Positions 41,973 to 53,868 of a DNA stretch of 64,000 nucleotides are shown here, piece by piece. The notes beneath the pieces were generated by a model, which was not told the DNA's origin, did not search any database, and saw only the letters and a program-made list of their open reading frames with translations. The number at the start of each line of letters is the position of its first letter. The first letter of the stretch is position 1. Origin of the DNA: Symsagittifera roscoffensis (taxonomy: Eukaryota; Xenacoelomorpha; Acoela; Convolutidae); assembly GCF_963678635.1 (NCBI RefSeq), contig NC_087069.1, positions 47,696,276 through 47,760,275 on the forward strand, given 5' to 3'. Position numbers and translations under genes: made by a program.

Positions 41973-42689
41973 TGGCTTCTACCGATATTAATGCGAAATT
42001 TTCAAAAACCCACGTTTTGAGGCAAAGCCTATGTTACCTTTTTGCCTATAAAAGCCCTTTCTTTCAGATAAACATCTTTCCGTCAAGTAGATATTTTGGA
42101 TTGCTTTTATCGACTTAAGAAGCCTTCAGAACATTGTGCACTTTTTTGCACGTAAAATTAAAAAATCTAAAATTTGCCTGAAAAAGACTGAAAATTTGGT
42201 GAAAAATTACACGTTTTGATTGTTTAACTCAAAATATTGATGCGGGGAATCAATTCGTTTTTTTTGTGTGTGTGTGTATTATCTACAGAATGTATGACTT
42301 TTTACTTACATATTTAATTATTCTTTAAATGGATGCAAAATGCAGCATTACAGATAACACAACTGTCAGTTCTTCTTTTCCATTTAGTAGGTTAATGTTT
42401 TTAGTGAATATTAATTTTAAAAAAAATATATTTTTCGTTTTCAAGAAAAGTATTTGTCGTATTAAAAACATCTTATTTGATATAAGACTGCTTTATTGAT
42501 GGTTATGGATTTGCAAGTAGTGATCATGACAATCTTTCAATGAAAAAATTAAAAACTTTTAATAATCCATCAATTTTCTTTTATGTGCTTACGAAATTTC
42601 CAAACGAAAATGTTTTTACCGTTATTAAGAACTTTGCAAAAATCTCTTCAAATTTGTAAAGACGATGTAATTTTTTCTTCTGTTTTTCA

Positions 42690-43215
42690 ATAAGCTGCGA
42701 AAAAGGTTTCAGTTTTTTTAACAATGTGCGAAAATGTAACCAATTTTTTGACAAGATGCGAAATTGTGTCACTTTTTTCGACAAAATGGAAAACATGAAT
42801 CAATTTTGCTGACAAGATAAAAAAAGTGTTTCACGTGACAAAACCCACGTTTTTTTGTTCTTTCAATTTTTTGTTTGGAAAAAAAAGATTTTCAGTTTTT
42901 TCGACAAAATGCGAAAAGTGTTTCAATTTTTTGGACAATTTGTGAAATGTCTTTCATTTTTCCTACAAAACACAAAAAACTATTTCAATTTTGCTGACAA
43001 GAAAAGAAAAGTGTTTCACGTGACAAAATGAGAAAATTCTTTCAATTTTTTGTTTGAAAAAAAAAAGAAACGACTTTCAGTTTTTTCGACAAAATGCGAA
43101 AAATGTTTCAATTTTTTGGACAATTGGTGAAATGTCTTTCACTTTTTCCTACAAAACGCAAAAAACTATTCAATTTTTTCCACAAAGTGCCAAAAGTGTT
43201 TGAGCTATTCTGACA
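42690..43215. repeat. Compound tandem repeat
   Basis: A ~178-bp unit containing TTTTTCGACAAAATGCGAAAA, TTTTTTGGACAATT and TTCCTACAAAACRCAAAAAAC occurs twice (about 42866-43043 and 43044-43200). Shorter, older copies of the GACAAAATGCGAAA word lie before it. The internal period is about 30 bp. Confidence 0.7.
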
Positions 43216-43916
43216 AGAAACAAAAAATCACCAGGTATTTTTTACTTGTTTACAATTTTTCTAGTGTTAATTAATCAAGTTCTTTAACATGTGTGCAAAA
43301 TTGGAGTGCTAATTTAGGTTGTTTTTCAATTGTTTTTCAATAATTTACCCTGAACTTCTCATCTATTCTCATAAATAAAATGAAATTGAAGAAATTAGTT
43401 AATTACAAAGAACGAAGTAAATATCAAACAACAAGTAAATATCAAAGAACAAACCACAAAAACATTAAATCAAAGAGCTGTCGAGAGTTCTGGAAGTTCT
43501 CTATAGAAAGCAGTGCTAGTCCATACTCCATCACTGGTGTTGTTGTGCTGCTGGAGGCCCGACTGTCTCATCTTCATTTATTGTGATAGGTTTTCCAGTT
43601 GATCCTGCTTCCTCCCAAGGAAAGAGGAAATAATTGACTGGTTGAGCCTTATATCTAGAATCAGGAGTGTCGGGGTTTCTCATTCCCACATACTGAACCA
43701 CTTACTCGATCATTCGCTTTTCTCCAAGTTGGTTCTCTGTGATGTATTTGTACTAGAACAGGCAAAAATTCTACCGAGAACATAAGGTTGCTAATTTGCA
43801 CTGAGAAGATCATTGTGAGCAATAAAATGAGTAAATGATACAGAGTAAAAAGAACGATTGATTTAAATTTGAGAGAGGAGGTAGTTGACAGTTGACAGTA
43901 GTTAAGTTGAAAATAA
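43216..43916. other. Intergenic DNA upstream of the JmjC locus
   Basis: I see no convincing gene. The Lys-rich frame at 43380-43586 has no recognisable feature. The stretch from about 43480 rises in GC, so it may hold promoter or untranslated exon sequence of the JmjC gene. Confidence 0.35.
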
Positions 43917-44490
43917 AGTTTTTATCACGACAGCGACGAAGAGCCAGACGACGAGACGGACTACCGTAAAAATTTTGTTTGGAACTAGCAGGAAGACGAC
44001 CACGACCATCAAGACGATAAGACGATCTCCTGGAACAAACATGAGCTGCGCAGAAATGGGCATCAGGTGACGACTTACTGGTGCAATCAGGAACCAAGCG
44101 AGCCAGATGCGACGGTCGGGTACAAGCAGGAACATTTGGCGACGATTTTGTGCAAAATGGAGCTGGAGGTTGAGGAACCCGTTTTGAACATTTCAATTGT
44201 ATGTAACAAAACGCCGTATTTATTTGATATAATTGTCCACCCACTAGACTGCAAGTATAATTGTCCTCCCACTAGTCTGCATTTAAATCAACATCACTGT
44301 TTTAGCCCTATATTTTACTGAATGACGGCGAAATCTCCAAGGGCACTGCACCAAGTACTGTTGGCAACGAAGTGACAAGTACTTTCAATGGACATGACTC
44401 GGAAGTCACCGGCCAGTTGCTAATCGGTGCGCCAGCTGCGCCAATAAGTATGATACCACTTCCCGAGGTACCGAATGGACTGTCTCTGAG
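43917..44490 (+). CDS. 5' head of the JmjC locus (N-terminal exons, present once)
   Basis: The first block, 43917-44198, encodes an acidic segment (HDSDEEPDDETDYRKNFVWN, then QEDDHDHQDDKTISWNK) and a segment with YWCNQEPSEPD. It is interrupted by TAG at 43986-43988 and ends at a GTATGT donor in phase 0. The second block starts after a TTTTAG acceptor at 44306, also phase 0. It reads through ISKGTAPSTVGNEVTS and GAPAAPISMIPLPEVP into the repeated unit at 44491. Only this copy exists, while the downstream units occur four times. A PHD-type zinc finger is conceivable from the WCNQ region but not demonstrable. The minus-strand frames over the same DNA are shadows. A 28-bp tandem duplication (CCCACTAGACTGCA-like) lies in the intervening intron at 44231-44285. 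Confidence 0.4.
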
Positions 44491-46374
44491 GCCAGATCCA
44501 TTTTCTCTCGTGTCAGTGTTCGTTTCGCCCTTTCCTCTACCAGGCTCCATTTCGCCACTCCATAGTCTGGTTGAATCAGATCTGAGGACAGATCAACTAT
44601 CTCTTCTGGTGCGGATGCAGAAAACAAAAGCTTCTCTGGTTTGAAGCAGCTCTTGCAGCATGATTGCCAGTCATATTGACCTGTTACCTCCAATAGACAA
44701 TGGCAAACTAAGAGAGAGACTTTCGCAAGAAAGCATCTGAAACTAAAATTAGTTCAAAGTCGTTATAATTAAATTTCGATAATCTTTTTGGGTATTTTGC
44801 CAGATCAAGGCTGCCTCAAGTCTAATACAGTGCGTACCTACGACTGATCTAGTCAACTGGATCCAGTCAGAATGGTTTATTGGCCATTAAGGAGCCTTGT
44901 TAGTGCCATCGGCTAAATCCATCCTAGGGTTTGAAAGCCAAATAACAGTGCCTGCGGATAGTTGCCAGTTTGACAGCCGAATGTATGGGGACAATTTCAT
45001 TGACGAAATTTTGAAGGAATACCCCGAGGAACTCAGAGCTAGATGGTACATCTTAAAGGAAAAGGTAATCAGTTTGTAGAGCAATTAGACTCCTAATAAG
45101 ACTCCAGTTTTCAAATAAGTTTAACCTTAAATTTTTGTTCAATCCTGGAAAAATATACAATCAATTAAGCCAGCTGACGTTCAAACCTTGTTCCGATCAA
45201 TGCCCCCAATGTTCTGGAACATCATTGAAGCTGATGCTTCCTTGTCGGTCGCCACAAAATTCTCTGTCCCAAAAGCAATTAAGGACGTGTCGTGGGGACA
45301 CATACATAAAAGGAGGTTGGAGAAGACAGAAGTACCGACGAAGGAGTCAATCTAACTGCTGTTATCGCAGGCTGGTGCAAAAACACCATTTCAACAGGCT
45401 TTTCCGGTACATCTGTGATGTACAGTTTAGTGAAATGTTAAACAAAGTTTGGTGCACAATTTTTTCAACGAAATTTAAAAATATGTTCCATTTAGTTCTT
45501 TTTTTCTAAAAGGCTGCAAAACATTTTATTTGATGGAGCAATCTCTCTGTTTGAAAGCAATGTTTCACAGGGATGACCCTCGCTGTGATGCTGGAGGGTG
45601 TCTTCAGGTTGTTCTGACGGAGTGCCAGGCCCCCGTTATGCCAGCTGGCATGATACACATGGTTGAAACGCATTCAGAGCCAGTGGCTCTGGGTGCCAAT
45701 TTCATCCATCCCGGACACCTGTTGACGGCTGCCAAAGCTTTTCGACATGAGCGGAAAAACGAAGAGCCCCTCAGCAGCTGCTACCCTGCTTTTCCGATGT
45801 TCGCTCTGAATGAGCTTATGGTGCATGTGTAGTTAGTATCAAAGATTAAAATGATACATTATTGTCCAAATAAATGAAAATAGAGAAAGGTTATTTTATA
45901 CCATTAAAGACAAGATACCGCCGCAGGAATTGGAAGAACTGGAGGAGGTCTGGAGAATTCTGAAGGCGCACGACAAAGCCTTAGATAATCACCTTGCCAG
46001 AAAAATTTACGTAAATAGTTCTGGCCGAATTTCATCTCAAGTACTGAATTACTTACTTCCGTATCCCAAAAACTGCACCCAGTTTAATCGCATATACTGA
46101 AATACTTAATTGATCCCAAGAAATGGCTTTTGTCATCCCGTATACTGGAATGCTTAATTCATCCCAAAAAACTCAGTTTAACTGCTCATGCTAACTTTTG
46201 ATATTTTTGTATTATAAGCCAACAACTAAGGAAAAGTTGGCGAATAAGGAAAAGATGAACAGTCTCTTCCAACACCATCGTGGGTCGTGTTGAGTCTTGC
46301 CAGTGGATTCATTGGCTGCCCAATTATCAGTCAAAGGGCCTGAAAACTTTCTATCACCACATTCGAAAAATTAG
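44491..46374 (+). CDS. JmjC-domain unit 1 of 4 (KDM2/KDM7-like, catalytic HxD lost)
   Basis: Several exon-like blocks are visible. One ends EELRARWYILKEK before a GTAATC donor (to 45066). The next begins PADVQTLFRSMPPMFW (from about 45168). A block ends GFSGTSVMYSLVK, and another (45513-45832) runs KTFYLM ... PAGMIHMVETHSEP ... LGANFIHPGHL. These match JmjC landmarks of KDM2/PHF8-type demethylases: the 'DFGGTSVWYH..KG', 'KTFYLI', 'P.GWIHAV.TP' and 'FGGNFLHS' strings. The usual iron ligands HxD just before GGTS are replaced by SxG, while the third His (GMIH) and the Lys of KTF remain. A block reading ELEELEEVWRILKAHDKALD (45930-46004) may be the helical domain. Against a working gene: a TAA shared by all units before ALLVPSAK, and a frame change before GWCNN. 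A 25-bp deletion near 44635 is private to this unit. Confidence 0.5.
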
Positions 46375-48283
46375 GCCAGATCAACTTTCTCTCGTGTCAG
46401 AGCTCGTTTCGCCCTTTCCTCTACCAGGCTCCATTTCGCCACTACGTAGTCTGGTTGAATCAGATCTGAGGACAGATCAACTATCTCTTCTGGTGCGGAT
46501 ACAGAAACCAAAAGCTCTTGCGGAAAAACTGCAGAGTTTTGCCGTCGTTTGAAGCAGCTCTTGCAGCACGATTGCCAGTCATATTGACTTGTTACCTCCA
46601 ATAGACTATGGCAAACTAAGAGAGAGACTTTCGAAAGTAAGCATCTCAAACTAAAATTAGTTCAAAGTCGTTATAATTAATTTCCGATCATCTTTTTTGG
46701 GTTTTTTGCCAGATCAAGGCTGCCTCAAGTCTAATACAGTGCGTACCTACGATTGATCTAGTCAACTGGATCCAGTCAGAATGGTTTATTGGCCATTAAG
46801 GAGCCTTGTTAGTGCCATCGGCTAAATCCATCCTAGGGTTTGAAAGCCAAATAACAGTGCCTGCGGATAGTTGCCAGTTTGACAGCCGAATGTATGGGGA
46901 CAATTTCATTGACGAAATTTTGAAGGAATACCCCGAAGAACTCAGAGCTAGATGGTACATCTTAAAGGAAAAGGTAATCAGTTTGTAGAGCAATTAGACT
47001 CCTAGTAAGACTCCAGTTTTCAAATAAGTTTAACCTTATAATTTTGTTCAATCCTGGAAAAAAATACAATCAATTAAGCCAGCTGACGTTCAAACTTTGT
47101 TCCGATCAATGCCCCCAATGTTCTGGAACATCATTGAAGCTGATGCTTCCTTGTCGGTTGCGACGAAATTCTCTGTCCCAAAAGCAGTTAAGGACGTGTC
47201 GTTGGGACACATACATAAAAGGAGGTTGGAGAAGACAGAAGTACCGACGAAGGAGTCAATTTAACAGCTGTTATCGCAAGCTGGTGCAACAACACCATTT
47301 CAACTGGCTTTTCCGGTACATCTGTGATGTACAGATTAGTGAAAGGTTAAACAAAGTTTGGTGCACATTTTTTTCAACGAAATTTAGAAATATGTTCCAT
47401 TTAGTTCTTTTTTTCTTCAAGGCTGCAAAACATTTTAATTGATGCAGCAATCTCTCTGTTGGAAACCAATGTTTCCCAGGGATGACCCTCGCTGTGATGC
47501 CAGAGGGTGTCTTCAGGTTGTTCTGACGGAGTGCCAGGCCCCCGTTATGCCAGCTGGCATGATACACATGGTTGAAACGCATTCAGAGCCAGTGGCTCTG
47601 GGTGTCAATTTCATCCATCGTGGACACCTGTTGACGGCTGCCAAAGCTTTTCGACATAAGCGGAAAAACGAAGAGCCCCTCAGCAGCTGCTACCCTGCTT
47701 TTCCGATGTTCGCTCTGAATGAGCTTATCGTGCATGTGTAGTTAGTATCAAAGATTAAAATGATACATTTTTGTCGAAAAAAATGAAAAAAGAGAAAGGT
47801 AATTTTATACCATTAAAGACAAGATACCGCCGCAGGAATTAGAAGATCTGGAGGAGATCTGGAGAATTCTGAAGGCGCACGACAAAGCCTTAGATAATCA
47901 CCTTGCCAGAAAATATTACGTAATTAGTTCTGGCCGAATTTCATCTCAAGTACTGAATTACTTACTTCCGTATCCCAAAAACTGCACCCAGTTTAATCGC
48001 ATATACTGAAATACTCAACGGTTCCCAAGAAATGGGTTTTGTCATCCCGTATACTGGAATGCTTAATTCATCCCAAAAACTCAGTTTAACTGCTCATGCT
48101 AACTTTTTATATTTTTGTATTTTAAGCCAACAACTAAGGAAAAGTTGGCGAATAAGGAAGAGATGGACAGTCTCTTCCGATACCATCGTGGGTCGTGTTG
48201 AGTCTTGCCAGTGGGATCATTGTCTGCCCAATTATCAGTCAAAAGGCCCTGAAAACTTTCTATCACCACATTCGAAAAATTAG
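46375..48283 (+). CDS. JmjC-domain unit 2 of 4
   Basis: Same order of blocks as unit 1, offset by 1909 bp. The splice site inside the JmjC domain is best preserved here: the block ending in the KG position stops at AAAG/GTTAAAC in phase 1. The next begins after TTCTTCAAG at 47422, in the phase that restores KTFYLM. The last JmjC block runs 47422-47741 and is uncut. The HxD pair is missing as in the other units. The helical-domain block (ELEDLEEIWRILKAHDKALD) lies at about 47838-47912. The shared TAA before ALLVPSAK and the frame change before GWCNN remain, so this may be a pseudogene despite its better splice sites. Confidence 0.5.
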
Positions 48284-50190
48284 GCCAGATCCACTTTCTC
48301 TCGCGTCAGAGTTCGTTTCGCCCTTTCCTCTACCAGGATCCATTTCGCCACTCCATAGTCTGGTTGAATCAGATCTGAGGACAGATCAACTATCTCTTCT
48401 GGTGCGGATACAGAAACCAAAAGCTCTTGCGGAAAAACTGCAGAGTTTTGCCGTGGTTTGAAGCAGCTCTTGCAGCACAATTGCCAGTCATATTGACTTG
48501 TTACCTCCAATAGACTATGGCAAACTAAGAGAGAGTCTTTCGCAAGTAAGCATCTGAAACTAAAATTAGTTCAAAGTCGTTATAATTAATTTTCGATCAT
48601 CTTTTTTGGGTATTTCGCCAGATCAAGGCTGCCTCAAGTCTAATACAGTGCGTACCTACGATTGATCTAGTCAACTGGATCCAGTCAGAATGGTTTATTG
48701 GCCATTAACGAGCCTTGTTAGTGCCATCGGCTAAATCCATCCTAGGGTTTGAAAGCCAAATAACAGTGCCTGCGGATAGTTGCCAGTTTGACAGCCAAAT
48801 GTATGGGGACAATTTCATTGACGAATTTTTGAAGGAATACCCAGAGGAACTCAGAGCTAGATGGTACATCTTAAAGGAAAAGGTAATCAGTTTGTAGAGC
48901 AATTAGACTCCTAGTAAGACTCCAGTTTTCAAATAAGTTTAACCTTATGTTTTTGTTCAATCCTGGAAAAATATACAATCAATTAAGCCAGCTGACGTTC
49001 AAACTTTGTTCCGATCAATGCCCCCAATGTTCTGGAACATCATTGAAGCTGATGCTTCCTTGTCGGTCGCCACAAAAATCTCTGTTCCAAAAGCAGTTAA
49101 GGAAGTGTCGTTGGGACACATACATAAAGGAGGTTGGAGAAGACAGAAGTACCGACGAAGGAGTCAATCTAACTGCTGTTATCGCAGGCTGGTGCAACAA
49201 CACCATTTCAACAGGCTTTTCCGGTACATCTGTGATGTACAGTTTAGTGAAAGGATAAACAAAGTTTGGTGCACATTTTTTTCAACGAAATTTAGAAATA
49301 TGTTCCATTTAGTTCTTTTTTTCTTCAAGGCTGCAAAACATTTTAATTGATGCAGCAATCTCTCTGTTGGAAACCAATGTTTCCCAGGGATGACCCTCGC
49401 TGTGATGCCGGAGGGTGTCTTCAGGTTGTTCTGACGGAGTGCCAGGCCCCCGTTATGCCAGCTGGCATGATACACATGGTTGAAACGCATTCAGAGCCAG
49501 TGGCTCTGGGTGTCAATTTCATCCATCGTGGACACCTGTTGACGGCTGCCAAAGCTTTTCGACATGAGCGGAAAAAGGAAGAGCCCCTCAGCAGCTGCTA
49601 CCCTGCTTTTCCGATGTTCGCTCTGAATGAGCTTATCGTGCATGTGTAGTTAGTATCAAAGATTAAAATGATACAGTTTTGTCGAAAAAAATGAAAATAG
49701 AGAAAGGTAATTTTATACCATTAAAGACAAGATACCGCCGCAGTAATTAGAAGATCTGGAGGAGATCTGGAGAATTCTGAAGGCGCACGACAAAGCCTTA
49801 GATAATCACCTTGCCAGAAAATATTACGTAATTAGTTCTGGCCGAATTTCATCTCAAGTACTGAATTACTTACTTCCGTATCCCAAAAACTGCACCCAGT
49901 TTAATCGCATATACTGAAATACTCAACTGATCCCAAGAAATGGGTTTTGTCATCCCGTATACTGGAATGCTTAATTCATCCAAAAACTCAGTTTAACTGC
50001 TCATGCTAACTTTTTATATTTTTGTATTTTAAGCCAACAACTAAGGAAAAATTGGCGAATAAGGAAGAGATGGACAGCCTCTTCCAATACCATCGTGGGT
50101 CGTGTTGAGTCTTGCCAGTGGGATCATTGTCTGCCCAATTATCAGTCAAAAGGCCCTGAAAACTTTCTATCACCACATTCGAAAAATTAG
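48284..50190 (+). CDS. JmjC-domain unit 3 of 4, splice donor altered
   Basis: Same blocks as units 1 and 2, offset by 1909 bp. The donor after the JmjC 'YSLVKG' position reads GGATAAAC, so the GT found in unit 2 is lost. A one-base deletion (AAA for AAAA near 49126) changes the frame relation between the PADVQTLF block and the GWCNN block. The last JmjC block (49330-49649) is open. Upstream, the SPFPLPGSISPLHSLVESDL block is intact. Probably a decaying copy. Confidence 0.45.
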
Positions 50191-52110
50191 GCCAGATCCA
50201 CTTTCTCTCGCGTCAGAGTTCGTTTCGCCCTTTCCTCTACCAGGATCCATTTCGCCACTCCATAGTCTGGTTGAATCAGATCTGAGGACAGATCAACTAT
50301 CTCTTCTGGTGCGGATACAGAAACCAAAAGCTCTTGCGGAAAAACTGCAGAGTTTTGCCGTGGTTTGAAGCAGCTCTTGCAGCACAATTGCCAGTCATAT
50401 TGACTTGTTACCTCCAATAGACTAAGGCAAACTAAGAGAGAGTCTTTCGCAAGTAAGCATCTGAAACTAAAATTAGTTCAAAGTCGTTATAATTAATTTT
50501 AGATAATCTTTTTTGGGTATTTTGCCAGATCAAGGCTGCCTCAAGTCTAATACAGTGCGTACCTACGATTGATCTAGTCAACTGGATCCAGTCAGAATGG
50601 TTTATTGGCCATTAAGGAGCCTTGTTAGTGCCATCGGCTAAATCCATCCTAGGGTTTGAAAGCCAAATAACAGTGCCTGCGGATAGTTGCCAGTTTGACA
50701 GCCGAATGTATGGGGACAATTTCATTGACGAATTTTTGAAGGAATACCCAGAGGAACTCAGAGCTAGATGGTACATCTTAAAGGAAAAGGTAATCAGTTT
50801 GTAGAGCAATTAGACTCCTAGTAAGACTCCAGTTTTCAAATAAGTTTAACCTTATGTTTTTGTTCAATCCTGGAAAAATATACAATCAATTAAGCCAGCT
50901 GACGTTCAAACTTTGTTCCGATCAATGCCCCCAATGTTCTGGAATATCATTGAAGCTGATGCTTCCTTGTCGGTCGCCACAAAAATCTCTGTTCCAAAAG
51001 CAGTTAGGGAGGTGTCGTTGGGACACATACATAAAAGGAGGTTGGAGAAGACAGAAGTACCGACGAAGGAGTCAATCTAACTGCTGTTATCGCAGGCTGG
51101 TGCAACAACACCATTTCAACAGGCTTTTCCGGTACATCTGTGATGTACAGTTTAGTGAAAGGATAAACAAAGTTTGGTGCACATTTTTTTCAACGAAATT
51201 TAGAAATATGTTCCATTTAGTTCTTTTTTTCTTCAAGGCTGCAAAACATTTTAATTGATGCAGCAATCTATCTGTTGGAAACCAATGTTTCCCAGGGATG
51301 ACCCTCGCTGTGATGCTGGAGGGTGTCTTCAGGTTGTTCTGACGGAGTGCCAGGCCCCCGTTATGCCAGCTGGCATAATACACATGGTTGAAACGCATTC
51401 AGAGCCCTTTGGCTCTGGGTGTCAATTTCATCCATCGTGGACACCTGTTGACGGCAGCCAAAGCTTTTCGACATGAGCGGAAAAACGAAAAGCCCCTCAG
51501 CAGCTGCTACCCTGCTTTTTCGATGTTCGCTCTGAATGAGCTGATGGTTCATGTGTAGTTAGTATCAAAAATTAAAATGATACATTTTTGTCGAAATAAA
51601 TGAAAATAGAGAAAGGTAATTTTATACCATTAAAGACAAGATACCGCCGCAGGAATTAGAAGATCTGGAGGAGATCTGGAGAATTCTGAAGGCGCACGAC
51701 AAAGCCTTAGATAATCACCTTGCCAGAAAAAATTTACGTAAATAGTTCTGGCCGAGTTTCATCTCAGGTACTGAATTACTTACTTCCGTATCCCAAAAAC
51801 TGCACCCAGTTTAATCGCATATACTGAAAGACTCAATTGATCCCAAGAAATGGGTTTTGTCATCCCGTATACTGGAATGCTTAATTCATCCCAAAAAATC
51901 GGTTTAACTTCTCATGCTAACTTTTGATATTTTTGTATTTTAAGCCAACAACTAAGGAAAAGTTGGCGAATAAGGAAGAGATGGACATTCTCTTGCAACA
52001 CCATCGTGGGTCGTGTTGATTTTTGCCAGTGGGATCATTGCCTGCCCAATTATCAGTGAAAAGGGCCTGAAAACTTTCGTTTCTATCATCACATTCAAAA
52101 AATATATAAT
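50191..52110 (+). pseudogene. JmjC-domain unit 4 of 4, frameshifted
   Basis: Same blocks, offset by 1907 bp. It shares the altered donor (GGATAAAC) with unit 3. In addition the last JmjC block has GAGCCCTTTGGCTC where the other units have GAGCCAGTGGCTC. This is a one-base insertion that shifts the frame right after HMVETHSEP and destroys the 'GANFIH' region. The array ends here: homology to the unit junction stops near 52110 and unrelated sequence follows. Confidence 0.55.
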
Positions 52111-52273
52111 CTGTACAGTTTTTTCAACGAATGTGTTTAAAATGCCTAGATTCTTCAATTGACATTTTGAGAACAATTTTTTTCTAAATTGAAATATGAT
52201 TCTAAATTTTAGCATGCAGTCTGAGTAATTAACTGAACTACTGAATATCAGAAAATCAGAAAATTTGATAGAT

Positions 52274-52489
52274 ATGAATGAACCACAAACGACAGCAGAC
52301 GATGAAATGTGCCCTATCTGCTGTGATAATGGACGGCATTTTTTCCAGATCCATGACAAGGATGTGGTACACAGATGTGCTTTATCTGCTGGCGGAAGGT
52401 GTAGAAATTACCTCATCCAATGTGCCCCTTCTGTCGGCAGAACTTGCCGTCTTTCCATAGTTTCATGCACTGGTAACTATTGCTTTTGA
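52274..52489 (+). CDS. Cys-rich small ORF or exon, unknown function
   Basis: ATG at 52274. The product of 71 residues has ten cysteines in motifs such as CPICCDNGRHFF, HRCALSAGGRCR and CRLSIVSCTGNYC, and the DNA is richer in GC than its flanks. CPIC at the start resembles the opening of RING or related zinc-binding domains, but the rest does not complete a pattern I recognise. A GTAACT after SCTG could be a splice donor, so this may be the first exon of a larger gene or the terminal exon of the JmjC locus. There is no signal peptide. Confidence 0.4.
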   Translation: MNEPQTTADDEMCPICCDNGRHFFQIHDKDVVHRCALSAGGRCRNYLIQCAPSVGRTCRLSIVSCTGNYCF

Positions 52490-53768
52490 CCTTGTTTTTT
52501 GTTAAACTAACGAAGCCTGGTGCCATGTGAACAACCTCTTCGTTCCACCTTTGACCCCTAGCAGTTCCTGCGTTAGTTTGTTGGTTGGATAAAAAACTTA
52601 AAATGTGCATCATGAAACAACTCTAGCGGAGAAAAACTATCAAAAATTAGAACGTTATAAATTTGGATTATGAATAAAAAGGTTTTGAAATTCAACACAG
52701 TTACTCATTTTCACATATACCAAAATCTACAAGAATAAAAAATCTCAGCAATTCAGATGCAAAGTCAAAAATAAATTAGACAAATAAAAGAGATTTTAAT
52801 TGATTCTAACAGATTTTTTGTAAACTTTTTAATTAGAACGTGGGATATAATCGATTGAACACAACTTATCAAAATAATAAATGGATTAATATATGTTATA
52901 TGTACCGACTTTCTTTACCGAAATTATTTACAAATTCAAAGGTGTTATAATCGATTAGAATTATATTTCAAAAAGAGAGATCTTAATCAATGATTAATAG
53001 ATTGAAGTTATTTTTTCTCAATTTCAGTTTGACTGGTTTTAATTTCATAATATCTTTGTGCATAATATTAAATTCATAATTGAATATTCACGCGCGAAAC
53101 TGGATGCGACAAGGAGCAAAACATCTATGCGGGCCGGTCGATGCGCACTACTTCATTAACAATGACACGTAGAATGCTAATGATTTTTTGCCAAAAATTT
53201 ATAATGCTAAAAATCCAAGTGAGAGCCATGAAATGATAAATTGTTATCTGTTCCCGATGAGAGGAGTAAAAACGCAGCAGAAGAAAATCTTGATAGCAAA
53301 CTTTGAATTAGTATAAGAAACAAGCCAAAGCAAAAAAAGTAATTAATGCAGACGTCATACAACATTTCATAAGCAAGAGTTTTTGGTTTAGCCTCGACCA
53401 CTTCTGTAAAAAGAATAGGCTTTTGGTTAGGCAAATTATTTGCTTCGTGACATTTTTGCCGTTTCTTATCCTTGGCGCTTCACATAACTGTCATCATTGA
53501 GCCGAAAATTTCTTCTGTTTCCTATAATAGCCACAAATAATTTCCGAACTAACAATACATCGTTGTGGACAAAAAAAAACTTCGAACAGTTTTTTTATTT
53601 TGAAAAACGTGTGTTTGAGTACACAGTTAAAATTGCAACCAAAACCGATTGTTGAAATTTTTTGAACAATTTTAATTGCTTTTTTGTTGGCTTTGGTTAC
53701 TACAGCGCGTATTGTGTCAATAACTTAAACGTTTTCAGCCATTCTAACTAGAATTGACTTTGTTTTCA

Positions 53769-53868
53769 AGTTATTACGGTTCTGCAATTCAGTCGTGTTT
53801 ACGGTTCTGCAATTCAATAACTTTTTACGGTTCTGCATTCAATAAGTTTTTCCGGTTCTGCAATCCTC
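53769..53868. repeat. Short copy of the ACGGTTCTGCAAT minisatellite
   Basis: Three to four units of the 26-27-bp repeat that has about 18 units in copy A, ending in the same CCGGTTCTGCAATCCTCTC boundary. Confidence 0.85.

Noticed and set aside
43810-44244. 144-residue minus-strand ORF rich in Arg/Ser/Pro
   Set aside because: It overlaps the acidic plus-strand head of the JmjC locus, whose splice phases agree; the minus frame looks like its shadow.
44491-44900. PHD zinc finger upstream of the JmjC blocks (C..TIDLVNWIQSEWFIGH resembles WFHG)
   Set aside because: Too few cysteines remain and a TAA follows directly; the resemblance is too weak to annotate.
45135-45509. Alternative Cys/Arg-rich ORFs over the central JmjC block
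   Set aside because: The frame with GFSGTSVMY fits JmjC landmarks and splice phase; the other frames have no such match.
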